A DNA stretch of 64,000 nucleotides from contig NZ_LMPS01000001.1 in NCBI RefSeq assembly GCF_001424405.1, positions 617,999 through 681,998 on the forward strand. Direction: 5' to 3'. Position 1 is the first letter of the stretch. Each line of letters begins with the position of its first letter. A program made the position numbers and the translations under genes. The DNA is from Dyadobacter sp. Leaf189 (lineage in GTDB: Bacteria; Bacteroidota; Bacteroidia; Cytophagales; Spirosomataceae). Of the stretch, positions 16,218 to 24,339 are shown piece after piece. Under the pieces are notes generated by a model, which worked only from the letters and a program-made list of their open reading frames with translations, did not search any database and was not told the origin of the DNA.

Positions 16218-17378
16218 ATGTACAAGATCATTCTGCTTCTTGACTTTGCGGAGGAATACAGTAAGAGCCTGATGAAGGGTATCAATGCGTATTCAAAGGA
16301 GTTTGGTCCGTGGATCTTCTGCCGGATGCCGCTGTTTCACCGGGAAACGATCGGGATCGACGGTATCCTGCAATGGGCGCTGGAATGGGGGGCGGATGGA
16401 ATTGTGGGACAGCTTTATAATAAGGAGATTGACAAGATCGTCAAGGCGGGCATTCCCGTTATTGCCCAGGATTTCAAGGAACGTTTTACCGAGATTCCCA
16501 ATATTACCGGTGCCTACCACGAAGCAGGCCAGCTGGGTGCAGATTACTTCCTGAAAAAGGGGTTTACCAATTTTGCGTTTTACGGTTTTAATGACATTGT
16601 CTGGTCAAGGGAGCGGGCAGAAGGTTTTGAAGAAAGACTTAAATCAAAAGGGCACCAGGTTCATTACTTTGAACATAAAAAAGCGCGATCGACGGAGCTC
16701 TGGTACTACAAGCCCAGTTCATTGAGCCGCTGGCTGAAATCGCTACCAAAGCCGATCGGTTTGATGACCTGCGATGACAATCAGGGCCAGCATATCACCG
16801 AGGCCTGCCGGCACGTGGGCATCCGCATTCCGGAAGAAGTAGCAGTGCTCGGCGTTGATAATGACGAAATGATCTGCGATCTGTCAGACCCGCCGCTTTC
16901 AAGTATCGCATTGGACGTGGAAAAAGGCGGTTATGATGCTGCGAAGTTGCTTGACCACATGATCCAGCACGGCATCGGCAAATACGATGATATCATAGTG
17001 AAGCCAATGCAGGTAATTACGCGGCATTCCACTGATATTTATGCTACCAACGACGATCACATCGCCTCTTCTTTAAAATACATTCACCAGAATATCGAGA
17101 AGAATCTTCATGTTGATGAGGTAGTAAAGCAGGTCCCGCTGTCGCGGCGTGCATTGGAAAAGCGCTTTCTTGAAATTACCGGTTACCCTATCTACAAATA
17201 CATCTTCAATCTCCGCATCGAGAAATTCACCCAGAAACTGCTGGATACAGATATGTCAGTATTTGAAATTGCATTGGATATGGGCTTAACAGACAGCAAA
17301 AATATAGCCCGCCAATTCAGGCAGGCTAAGGGATGCAGTCCAAGTGCTTATCGGAACAAATATGTTGCAGGGAAGTGA
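16218..17378 (+). CDS. XylR-type transcriptional regulator (LacI-like sensor fused to AraC HTH)
   Basis: A 386-residue regulator. Residues 1 to about 270 resemble a periplasmic-binding/LacI effector domain (for example VLGVDNDEMICDLSDPPLSS, a typical LacI-family hinge segment). Residues about 280-386 form an AraC-type double helix-turn-helix (VDEVVKQVPLSRRALEKRF and ending GCSPSAYRNKY). This is the architecture of E. coli XylR. It probably senses a sugar and controls the adjacent nagX/hexosaminidase/permease genes. The start codon directly abuts a heptamer array. It is convergent with the M13 peptidase gene. Confidence 0.88.
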   Translation: MYKIILLLDFAEEYSKSLMKGINAYSKEFGPWIFCRMPLFHRETIGIDGILQWALEWGADGIVGQLYNKEIDKIVKAGIPVIAQDFKERFTEIPNITGAYHEAGQLGADYFLKKGFTNFAFYGFNDIVWSRERAEGFEERLKSKGHQVHYFEHKKARSTELWYYKPSSLSRWLKSLPKPIGLMTCDDNQGQHITEACRHVGIRIPEEVAVLGVDNDEMICDLSDPPLSSIALDVEKGGYDAAKLLDHMIQHGIGKYDDIIVKPMQVITRHSTDIYATNDDHIASSLKYIHQNIEKNLHVDEVVKQVPLSRRALEKRFLEITGYPIYKYIFNLRIEKFTQKLLDTDMSVFEIALDMGLTDSKNIARQFRQAKGCSPSAYRNKYVAGK

Positions 17379-17385
17379 GGTTTGA

Positions 17386-17463
17386 AGTTTATGAGTTTAG
17401 AGTTTATGAGTTTAAAGTTTATGAGTTTAAAGTTTTAAGATTGATACTTCCAACTCATAAACT
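17386..17463. repeat. Three 15-bp direct repeats with an inverted copy between convergent genes
   Basis: The unit AGTTTATGAGTTTAR occurs three times in tandem (17386-17400, 17401-17415, 17416-17430), followed by an inverted copy AACTCATAAACT (17452-17463). The inverted copy can pair with any of the three direct units. It lies between the convergent regulator and M13 genes and could form a bidirectional terminator, although it is A+T rich with a weak stem. Confidence 0.8.
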
Positions 17464-17482
17464 CCTGAACTCCTCAACTCCA

Positions 17483-19525
17483 TCACCAGATCACTATTCT
17501 CGCTGAGTCTGGCAGGATCATTTTGCTGCCCGGCGTACAGCCGAATGCAGTCTCAAACTCCTTCAAATGTGGAAGCGGACCATTGATCCTGTCTTTGGCA
17601 GGTGCGTGCGGGTCGGTTTGAACCTGGTTCCGTAATGCTTCGTCGGTCGTGTTCATGTGCCAAACCTGCGCCCAGCCGAGGAAAAACCGCTGCTTCCAGT
17701 TGAATCCGTCTATCGGCTCAGGCTCTTTTTTGCCTTCAAATGATTTTTGCAAAGCATAATAGGCAAGTGTCAGGCCTCCGAGGTCAGCCACGTTTTCCCC
17801 GATTGTCAATGCGCCATTGATATTGAAGCCAGGCAAGGCTTCAATGCCGCTGAAATAGTCGATGTACCTTTTAGTAAGTTTATCGAAATTGGCTCTGTCG
17901 GCAGCGGTCCACCAGTTTTTCAGGTTTCCTTCGTCATCGAACTGCGAACCCTGATCGTCGAAGCCGTGCGTGAATTCATGACCGATTACGGCAATTATCC
18001 CGCCGTAGTTAATCGCATCATCGGCGTCACGATTATAGAATGGCGGCTGCAAAATGCCGGCCGGGAACACTACTTCATTGTTCAATGGGTTGTAGTAAGC
18101 ATTTACTGTTTGCGGCGTCATTCCCCATTCTTTCTTATCCACTTCTTTACCGATCTTGTCAATAGCTTCCTTATGCCCGAAGAGCGCAGCGGACACTACG
18201 TTTTCGAATAACTTATCTGGAGCGATCTCAATGCTTGAGTAGTCCTTCCATTTATCAGGATAGCCGATTTTGTAAGTAAATGCTTTGAGCTTCTTGTGCG
18301 CCTTTGCCTTAGTAGAGTCGCTCATCCAGGTTAATTTATCAATGCGCTCGCCGTACACGGTACGTACATTCTCGATCATTTCAGCTACCTTCTTCTTGTC
18401 TTCTTCGGGGAAGTATTTTTTCGAGAACAGCTTGCCGAGCGGCATTCCCAACAGTCCATCCGTTGACCTTATCGCTCTTTCCTGACGAACCCTCTGTTGT
18501 TTTGTACCTCTCATTACTGTACTAAAAAAGCGGAAATCTTCCTGATCGAAGCTCTTAGGAAGGTACCCGGCAAAGCGTGAAAGCAGCTGCCATCTGGTAT
18601 ACATTTTCAAAGTACTGATCGGAGTCGCTTTCAATAAAGTGTTCAGATTTTGCAGGTACGCTTTGTTCTGAACAATGACCGTGTCAGTTTTGATATCCTG
18701 CTTATCCGCAAAAGTTTTCATTTCAAATGCAGGCAACAGCTTTTCCAGATCGGCAAAGGCCATTTTGTTATAGGTCTTCACAGGATCACGTAATTCCACA
18801 TTGCTTAGCTGCAGTTTCGCCAGCTTTGTTTCGAAGTCAAGCAAGGTCTGACCAGGCTTTGGATCTGTAAACCCGGCTAGGGAGAACATCTTATCTACGT
18901 GTCCGACAAACTCTTTTCTGACTTTAACAGTGCTTGAGTCGGTACGTTCGTAATAACTTTTTTCACCTAAACTCAGACCACCCTGGCCTTCATACAGGAT
19001 ATTGATTTTACTATTCCGCAAATCTGCATCTACACCAAAGCCGACCACACTGGGCACTCCCAATTTCTGTAATTCACCTGCTACGGGTACAAGCTCCTTT
19101 AAGGAAGTAACCGCATTGATTTTGTCAAGATATGGTTTCAATGGCGAGAGGCCTCGCTTTTCAATTGTAGCTGTGTCGAGGAAAGATTGATAGTAATCGG
19201 CGATCTGCTGCTCTTCACTTCCCTTTTTACGGTCTTTGTTGCTCGCGATTTCGGCGATAATGCTTTTCAGCCGCACCTCTTTGTTTTCCTTATCCAAAAT
19301 CCCGAATGCGCCCCATCGGCTTTCTGTTCCGGGGATCGGGTTTTTCTTTTTCCAGCCTCCGTTGGCATAGCTGTCAAAATCATCGCAGGCTTTGGCGGTG
19401 GAATCAAGGGAGCTGATATCGAAGCCAGGTACTTTTTGTGTATCCGACTGTTCGTTTTCCTTTTTGCAACCCGCTAGCAACAGCGACAAGGCGAGTGCAT
19501 GATAACCGAAACTGGCTAATTTCAT
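17483..19525 (-). CDS. M13-family zinc metallopeptidase lipoprotein (neprilysin/PepO-like)
   Basis: A 680-residue peptidase with lipobox LLAGC (C20), so it is predicted to be membrane anchored in the envelope. The zinc motif HEFTH is at 516-520, the third ligand E577 lies in ENVADLGG, and the substrate-binding NAYYNP motif is at 475-480, all as in neprilysin. The protein ends in the aromatic residue typical of the family (IVIW). M13 enzymes cut short peptides. A POT peptide transporter gene lies directly upstream on the same strand with a 41-base gap, which suggests a peptide-uptake unit. Confidence 0.93.
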   Translation of the reverse strand: MKLASFGYHALALSLLLAGCKKENEQSDTQKVPGFDISSLDSTAKACDDFDSYANGGWKKKNPIPGTESRWGAFGILDKENKEVRLKSIIAEIASNKDRKKGSEEQQIADYYQSFLDTATIEKRGLSPLKPYLDKINAVTSLKELVPVAGELQKLGVPSVVGFGVDADLRNSKINILYEGQGGLSLGEKSYYERTDSSTVKVRKEFVGHVDKMFSLAGFTDPKPGQTLLDFETKLAKLQLSNVELRDPVKTYNKMAFADLEKLLPAFEMKTFADKQDIKTDTVIVQNKAYLQNLNTLLKATPISTLKMYTRWQLLSRFAGYLPKSFDQEDFRFFSTVMRGTKQQRVRQERAIRSTDGLLGMPLGKLFSKKYFPEEDKKKVAEMIENVRTVYGERIDKLTWMSDSTKAKAHKKLKAFTYKIGYPDKWKDYSSIEIAPDKLFENVVSAALFGHKEAIDKIGKEVDKKEWGMTPQTVNAYYNPLNNEVVFPAGILQPPFYNRDADDAINYGGIIAVIGHEFTHGFDDQGSQFDDEGNLKNWWTAADRANFDKLTKRYIDYFSGIEALPGFNINGALTIGENVADLGGLTLAYYALQKSFEGKKEPEPIDGFNWKQRFFLGWAQVWHMNTTDEALRNQVQTDPHAPAKDRINGPLPHLKEFETAFGCTPGSKMILPDSARIVIW

Positions 19526-19566
19526 CTTTGTGAAATGTTGTTGAAGTATTTATTGAAATGTGTAAA

Positions 19567-21060
19567 TCAGTGTATGCCGCCCATCCAGCCTTTGATCGGC
19601 TTCCAGAAAACGAGCAGCAATAATCCGGAGATCGTGGTAATAATAGCCACCTGATTAAATAATGCAGGCATTTGCATGATGTTACCCTCGTCGAACCCTC
19701 CCGCAAAAATCCCGGCAATAAGGTTACCCAGCGAAGCACCTACAAACCAGATACCCATTAACTGGCTGACATAGCGTTTCGGAGCGAGTTTGGTATAAGA
19801 GCTAAGTCCAACCGGGCTTACGCACAGCTCACCGACGGTTTGAAGCAGGTAAGTAAATGTGAGGAAAAGAGGGGAAGCCAGCTCACCCGTGACAGCAATG
19901 TTGGATGCTGCTACCATTACAAAAAAGCTAAGACCGAGTAGGATTAGGCCCATTGCAAATTTGACCGGAATGGAAGGGTTGCGGTTTTTTGATGAAAGAG
20001 AAATCCACAAGCTGGCCAGAATAGGTGCAAAGATCAGTACAAAGGTGGGCTGGAAGTTTTGGAACCAGCTCGAAGGTACTTCCCAGCCGCCGATCATTCG
20101 TTGTGTGTGACGTTCAGCAAAGATTTGCAGGGATGTGCCCGCCTGCTCATATCCTGCCCAGAACAATGCAATGGCCAGAAAGAGGATAATCAATACGCCA
20201 ACGCGGTATTTCTCGACGCGTGTAAGTCCGCCTGCAATAAGAATGAAAAGGAAATACGCGGCGGAAATGGATACGATGATCACACCCGCACCTTGCGCAA
20301 GGCCCTGTGCGGTGGTCATGTCAATGGTACCCGAAGATTGCAGTACGATCAGGAACACAACGAGCAATGCGATCAGTCCGTAACCCAGTAACTTGTTGTT
20401 GCCTGATTGCGGAGCCTCATTCAGCGGGTCTTTTTCTTTGGCCGCCGGAACTTCACCAAGTCCTTTCAGGTAAGTGGCACTTCCGTAACGAAATACAACC
20501 AGCCCCAACAACATCCCGATCGCCGCAGCGCCAAAACCCATGTGCCAGTTCACTTTTTCACCCAGGTATCCTACAATAGCGATTCCAAGGAACGAACCCA
20601 GGTTGATGCCCATGTAAAAAATGGAAAATGCTGCATCGCGCCGCGCACCTCCCTCCGGGTATAACTCGCCTACGATAGAGCTGATATTCGGTTTTAAAAG
20701 CCCGGTACCAATGGCCACGGTGCTCAGCCCAATAAAGAAGAGCACGGATCCGGCTGGTACTGCCAGGATAATGTGCCCGAGCATGATGACAATCCCTCCA
20801 TACCAGATAGCCTTTTTCTGACCAAGAATATTGTCTGCCAGCCAGCCGCCTGGCAATGTAAGCAGATATACGGAGGCAGTATAAAGCCCGTAAATGGCCG
20901 TCCCCTCCGCTGCACTCATTCCCATTCCCCCTCTTATATTATCAAGCAGAAAGAGCAGCAGGATAGCACGCATGCCATAGTAACTGAAACGCTCCCACAT
21001 CTCTGCAAAAAACAAAACATAGAGGCCTCTCGGGTGTTTTTGGGATAGTTGTGATGACAT
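19567..21060 (-). CDS. POT/PTR-family proton-dependent oligopeptide transporter
   Basis: A 497-residue polytopic membrane protein. The N-terminus (PRGLYVLFFAEMWERFSYYG) carries the ExxERFxYYG motif of proton-dependent peptide symporters (YdgR/DtpT class), and a second family block, NxGSFLG, follows mid-N-half. It imports di- and tripeptides. It lies upstream of the M13 peptidase on the same strand, and the pair plausibly degrades extracytoplasmic peptides and takes up the fragments. Confidence 0.92.
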   Translation of the reverse strand: MSSQLSQKHPRGLYVLFFAEMWERFSYYGMRAILLLFLLDNIRGGMGMSAAEGTAIYGLYTASVYLLTLPGGWLADNILGQKKAIWYGGIVIMLGHIILAVPAGSVLFFIGLSTVAIGTGLLKPNISSIVGELYPEGGARRDAAFSIFYMGINLGSFLGIAIVGYLGEKVNWHMGFGAAAIGMLLGLVVFRYGSATYLKGLGEVPAAKEKDPLNEAPQSGNNKLLGYGLIALLVVFLIVLQSSGTIDMTTAQGLAQGAGVIIVSISAAYFLFILIAGGLTRVEKYRVGVLIILFLAIALFWAGYEQAGTSLQIFAERHTQRMIGGWEVPSSWFQNFQPTFVLIFAPILASLWISLSSKNRNPSIPVKFAMGLILLGLSFFVMVAASNIAVTGELASPLFLTFTYLLQTVGELCVSPVGLSSYTKLAPKRYVSQLMGIWFVGASLGNLIAGIFAGGFDEGNIMQMPALFNQVAIITTISGLLLLVFWKPIKGWMGGIH

Positions 21061-21150
21061 ATAAGGAAGGCTATTTATTTGGTTTTCGGGGTTATTCTCA
21101 ATTGTTTTTATGGTGCAAGATAGGAATTATGGGTAAATATAGAAATGCAT

Positions 21151-21185
21151 AAAAAAGCGGCGGTGGTGCTTTACACCATCGCCGC
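21151..21185 (-). terminator. Rho-independent terminator of the coiled-coil gene
   Basis: The stem GCGGCGATGGTG pairs with CACCACCGCCGC on the minus strand (one G-U pair) around a five-base loop and is followed by six T. It lies 24 bases past the stop of the gene at 21210. Confidence 0.88.
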
Positions 21186-21209
21186 GAACAAACACTGCGG
21201 TTTACCTGA

Positions 21210-22118
21210 TTACTTTACTGAAAATGAACCTTCCCCAATGGAGAAGCCTTCCGAATATAATTCAATGGTGTATTTGCCCGACGGAAATGCAGCGTCGCGA
21301 TCATACATAATACTCACGTCCTGGTTGCTGTTGGTATAAGCTACATCCTTGCTGATTGTAAAACCCTGCTCCTGTCCATTGTAATCGAACACACCTGAAC
21401 CGGTTTTGGTATCGGAGATCGTTGCGCCGCTTGGATCGATGATACGGAGGTAAACGGTTTTGTTGTCAGTTTGCGTTAATGGGTTCTTTTCCAGCATGAA
21501 ATCGACACGGACTTTATCTATCCGTTTTGCCTTCACATTCTCACCTTCTCTTACCTTGCCTTTTGAGGAAACTGCATACACTTTTACATTCCGTGCCCGC
21601 AATGCAGCTGCCATTGTTACCTTGGATTCAAGTTCAGAGTTTTTGGCTGTTACAGTCGAAAGTGAATCTGCTACGGCTTGTTTACTGGTTTGAAGTTCCG
21701 TTTTCTCCTGAGCCAGCGTTTCGTTCTGACTGATCAGCTGCTGGTTTTCTTCCCGGAGTTGCGCGATCTCTTCATCTTTTTTCGTGAGGAAACTCTCATA
21801 CTCCTTGATCTTCCTGCCCATGTTGGCATTGCCTTTCCGAAGTGCAATACGATCATTTTCGAGTGAAGCTTTTACTTTTTGCAGCTCTTCAACATCACCG
21901 CCCAAACCTTGTACTTCCTGAATGCGCGCGTCGAGCTGTTTGGATATTGAGTCTAGCTTTATCTCGGAAGCAGCCAGCTCGCTGACGCGTGTTTCGAGGT
22001 CAGCCGATTGCTTGGTAGAAAGGGTTCTTTCATTATAATAAAGATATCCAAAAACCGCAGCGATAATTGTCATCAAGATCAATCCGACTAAGAGGCCGGT
22101 ATTGTTTTTCCGTTCCAT
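21210..22118 (-). CDS. Membrane-anchored coiled-coil protein of unknown function (paralogue of the gene at 52855)
   Basis: A 302-residue protein I do not recognise. It has a short positively charged N-terminus and one membrane helix (about 8-27, GLLVGLILMTIIAAVFGYLY). A long charged heptad-rich coiled coil (about 30-170) follows, then a C-terminal beta-rich domain (about 175-302, from RARNVKVYAVSSKGK to SIGEGSFSVK). The C-terminal part has DPSGA and SGKYTIELYSEGF motifs also found in the second copy at 52855-53805. The topology suggests a periplasmic coiled coil and beta domain held at the inner membrane. It appears monocistronic with its own terminator. Confidence 0.85.
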   Translation of the reverse strand: MERKNNTGLLVGLILMTIIAAVFGYLYYNERTLSTKQSADLETRVSELAASEIKLDSISKQLDARIQEVQGLGGDVEELQKVKASLENDRIALRKGNANMGRKIKEYESFLTKKDEEIAQLREENQQLISQNETLAQEKTELQTSKQAVADSLSTVTAKNSELESKVTMAAALRARNVKVYAVSSKGKVREGENVKAKRIDKVRVDFMLEKNPLTQTDNKTVYLRIIDPSGATISDTKTGSGVFDYNGQEQGFTISKDVAYTNSNQDVSIMYDRDAAFPSGKYTIELYSEGFSIGEGSFSVK

Positions 22119-22220
22119 AAAACATTGTTTAGGTTAAAAGCTATATCTTTTATGGAGTATGTTCAAAAACCATGCCATCACTATACGTAGAAGTAAAAGC
22201 AGCTCTTTACCTTGAACTAA

Positions 22221-22256
22221 ATGAAAAGGCCCGGAAACATGCATTTCCGGGCCTTT
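22221..22256 (-). terminator. Terminator of the lemA-TPM operon
   Basis: A perfect 13-bp stem, AAAGGCCCGGAAA (22225-22237) with TTTCCGGGCCTTT (22244-22256), around a six-base loop. On the minus strand it is followed by TTTTCATTT. It lies 30 bases downstream of the stop at 22286. Confidence 0.85.
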
Positions 22257-22285
22257 AAATAAGATCTATACTGATTGACATTCAT

Positions 22286-23071
22286 TTAGTAGTCGCCGCC
22301 TGCGCCTCCTCCACCAAAGCTGCCTCCTCCAAATCCTCCGAAGCCACCGCTACCTCCTCCGAATCCGCCGCCGCCCCAGTTTCCTGAAAAGCTGCCTCCG
22401 CCGGAGTGTGTGGTATAAGGCCAGAATATCGGTCCGCCAAAGCCACCAATTCCTCCACCTCCACGGCCCCCCCGATTGTTCCGGTTCCGTATGATGATGA
22501 ATGCGATGATCATAATAAAAGCAACGATGATAAGTACCGGCGGGGAGCCTCCATTGTCATCGTTATTATCCTGCTTTTCAGCTTTGTATTCACCAGTTGC
22601 GTATTTGAAGATCATATCTACACCTTCATCCAACCCCTGATAAAACTGATTTTGCTTAAAACGCGGCGTAATTACCTGGGAAATGATCCGTTTGGCAATT
22701 GCATCAGGGATAGCACCCTCCATTCCGTAGCCGGTGCTGATAAAAACCTTCCGGTCAGTAGGCGCCCACAATAGCACGATACCATTGTCTTTGTCTTTTT
22801 GCCCCACTCCCCATTCCCGACCAATTTTGAGCGCGTAGTCTGCAATGGGATAGTCACCGGTTGTGGGAACAATTACGATAACGATCTGCGAGGAAGTGGA
22901 ATCGTTGTAAGCAACCAGCTTCCGTTCCAGACTGGCCTTTTCGTCAGCGCTGAGCTGATTTGCAAAGTCATTGACCAGTTTAGGCGGATTTGGTTTGGCA
23001 GGGATATCCTGTGCCCAGCTGCTACAAAGGGAAATGATCAGCAGAATGGGTATTAAGAGTATTTTCTTCAT
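22286..23071 (-). CDS. TPM-domain protein with glycine-rich tail (YgcG-like)
   Basis: A 261-residue protein with a signal peptide (about 1-20, ending SSWAQ), a TPM_phosphatase domain (about 32-150, including VNDFANQLS and STGYGMEGAIPD), one membrane helix (about 178-194), and a strongly glycine-rich tail from about 200 to the C-terminus. TPM domains are found in the YgcG family and in the plant photosystem II repair factor TLP18.3; the bacterial role is not established. It is the last gene of a lemA-TPM-TPM operon, and pairing with LemA is widely conserved. The glycine tail resembles those of other YgcG proteins. Confidence 0.88.
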   Translation of the reverse strand: MKKILLIPILLIISLCSSWAQDIPAKPNPPKLVNDFANQLSADEKASLERKLVAYNDSTSSQIVIVIVPTTGDYPIADYALKIGREWGVGQKDKDNGIVLLWAPTDRKVFISTGYGMEGAIPDAIAKRIISQVITPRFKQNQFYQGLDEGVDMIFKYATGEYKAEKQDNNDDNGGSPPVLIIVAFIMIIAFIIIRNRNNRGGRGGGGIGGFGGPIFWPYTTHSGGGSFSGNWGGGGFGGGSGGFGGFGGGSFGGGGAGGDY

Positions 23072-23075
23072 GGGT

Positions 23076-23519
23076 TCAGTGTCCGAACGAAATGTCGTCT
23101 GGAAGTTCGTTGATGTCGTCGGAGTTGTATGGAAAGTGCGATTTCAGCTGAAATCCAGCCTCGTCAATACCTTTACAAAGTCCTTCCAGGAACAAGCCTT
23201 GTGAAAAATGGCTGCGCAAAAGACTCTTTGTTGTTTCCCAGAAATCGGCGGGTACTTTTTCGTTGATCCCCTTGTCGCCTAGTACCGCAAACTTCCGGTC
23301 TTCGTAGGCGAGGTAAAACAAAACTCCGTTTCGCTGGGCAGTCTGATGCAGGTTAAGAGCTAGGAAAACCTCTTTAGCTCTTTCCATTACATCCGGGTTA
23401 GGGCACTTCTTCTCAATATGTACCTTCACTTCGCCCGAAGTCTGTTTTTCAGCTGCCATTATCGCATTGATGATAAGTTGCTGCTGCTCTTCTGTAAAAA
23501 AAAGGGATTGCGCTTCCAT
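23076..23519 (-). CDS. Soluble TPM-domain protein
   Basis: A 147-residue second TPM-domain protein without signal peptide or membrane helix. It begins EAQSLFFTEEQQQLI and contains GEVKVHIEKKCP and FAVLGDKGIN, typical of the short cytosolic TPM proteins that accompany LemA. The frame is open upstream to 23600, but that part translates the terminator hairpin and is not family-like, so the ATG at 23519 is chosen. Four bases separate its stop from the next TPM gene. Confidence 0.85.
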   Translation of the reverse strand: MEAQSLFFTEEQQQLIINAIMAAEKQTSGEVKVHIEKKCPNPDVMERAKEVFLALNLHQTAQRNGVLFYLAYEDRKFAVLGDKGINEKVPADFWETTKSLLRSHFSQGLFLEGLCKGIDEAGFQLKSHFPYNSDDINELPDDISFGH

Positions 23520-23552
23520 GGGAAATTGATGTGGGTATCTGTGAAGTGCTGC

Positions 23553-23597
23553 TAAGAAAAGAAAATGGTTTCCGGCTTTGTTACCCGGAAACCATTT
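23553..23597 (-). terminator. Terminator/attenuator inside the lemA operon
   Basis: A perfect 13-bp stem, AAATGGTTTCCGG (23563-23575) with CCGGAAACCATTT (23585-23597). On the minus strand it is followed by TTTTCTTTTCTT. It sits ten bases after the lemA stop and ahead of the two TPM genes, so it should make lemA the most abundant part of the transcript. Confidence 0.8.
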
Positions 23598-23606
23598 CAC
23601 GTCAGT

Positions 23607-24188
23607 TTAGAACTGTACGGAAGGAGCTTTTTCAGATCCGGCCGCCGCTGTAAAGTAACCTTTTTGCGAGAAGCCGAAAACGCCTGCAAACAAGTTGGTA
23701 GGGAAAGTCCTTACTTCCTGGTTATAATCTTTAACAACTGTGTTGAAGTCATTTCTTGCGACGCCAATGCGGTTCTCTGTGCCTTCCAGCTGTGCCTGTA
23801 ATTCCAGGAAGTTCTGGTTGGCTTTCAGTTGCGGGTACTGTTCAACTGAAACAAGTAACCTGGAAAGTGAGCCGCTCAACTGATCCTGTGCAGCCTGAAA
23901 CTTGGATATATTTTCAGGTGTAAGCTCGTCAGCCTGTATGGTTGTCTGAGTTGCTTTGCTACGTGCTTCAATTACGGCTGTCAATGTACCTTTTTCAAAC
24001 TCAGCGGCACCTTTAACTGTGCTTACGAGGTTTGGGATCAGGTCTGCGCGGCGCTGGTACTGGCTTTCTACCTTCGCCCAGGATTCTTTTACCACTTCAT
24101 CCTTTCCGACGAGTCCGTTATATTTTCCACAGCCGACGAATCCGAGTATAAGAACCACGACTATAACTGCGATTAATCCTTTTGACAT
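23607..24188 (-). CDS. lemA: LemA-family protein
   Basis: A 193-residue LemA protein: an N-terminal hydrophobic segment with a lipobox-like end (LGFVGC, C20), then the conserved helical domain with YNGLV, WAKVESQYQRRADLIPNL and ENRIGVARNDFN. LemA proteins are membrane-associated four-helix-type proteins of undefined biochemical role, often encoded next to TPM proteins as here. First gene of the lemA-TPM-TPM unit; a strong hairpin follows its stop. Confidence 0.92.
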   Translation of the reverse strand: MSKGLIAVIVVVLILGFVGCGKYNGLVGKDEVVKESWAKVESQYQRRADLIPNLVSTVKGAAEFEKGTLTAVIEARSKATQTTIQADELTPENISKFQAAQDQLSGSLSRLLVSVEQYPQLKANQNFLELQAQLEGTENRIGVARNDFNTVVKDYNQEVRTFPTNLFAGVFGFSQKGYFTAAAGSEKAPSVQF

Positions 24189-24229
24189 TTTAGTATTCGG
24201 TTAATAGTTAATGAACAATCAAAGTTGTC

Positions 24230-24237
24230 CAAATCTA
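24230..24237 (-). promoter_or_regulatory. Candidate -7 element of the lemA operon
   Basis: TAGATTTG on the minus strand matches TAnnTTTG, about 41 bases upstream of the lemA ATG. No TTG at the proper -33 spacing is visible. Confidence 0.4.
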
Positions 24238-24339
24238 GCAAAATCCGCACTAAAAACTACATAACCGGGCTCAGCGCCAATTTTGACGGATTTTTGGCCG
24301 GATAGCGGGTTTCGGTATTGGTCAGATTGATCCTGTTTA

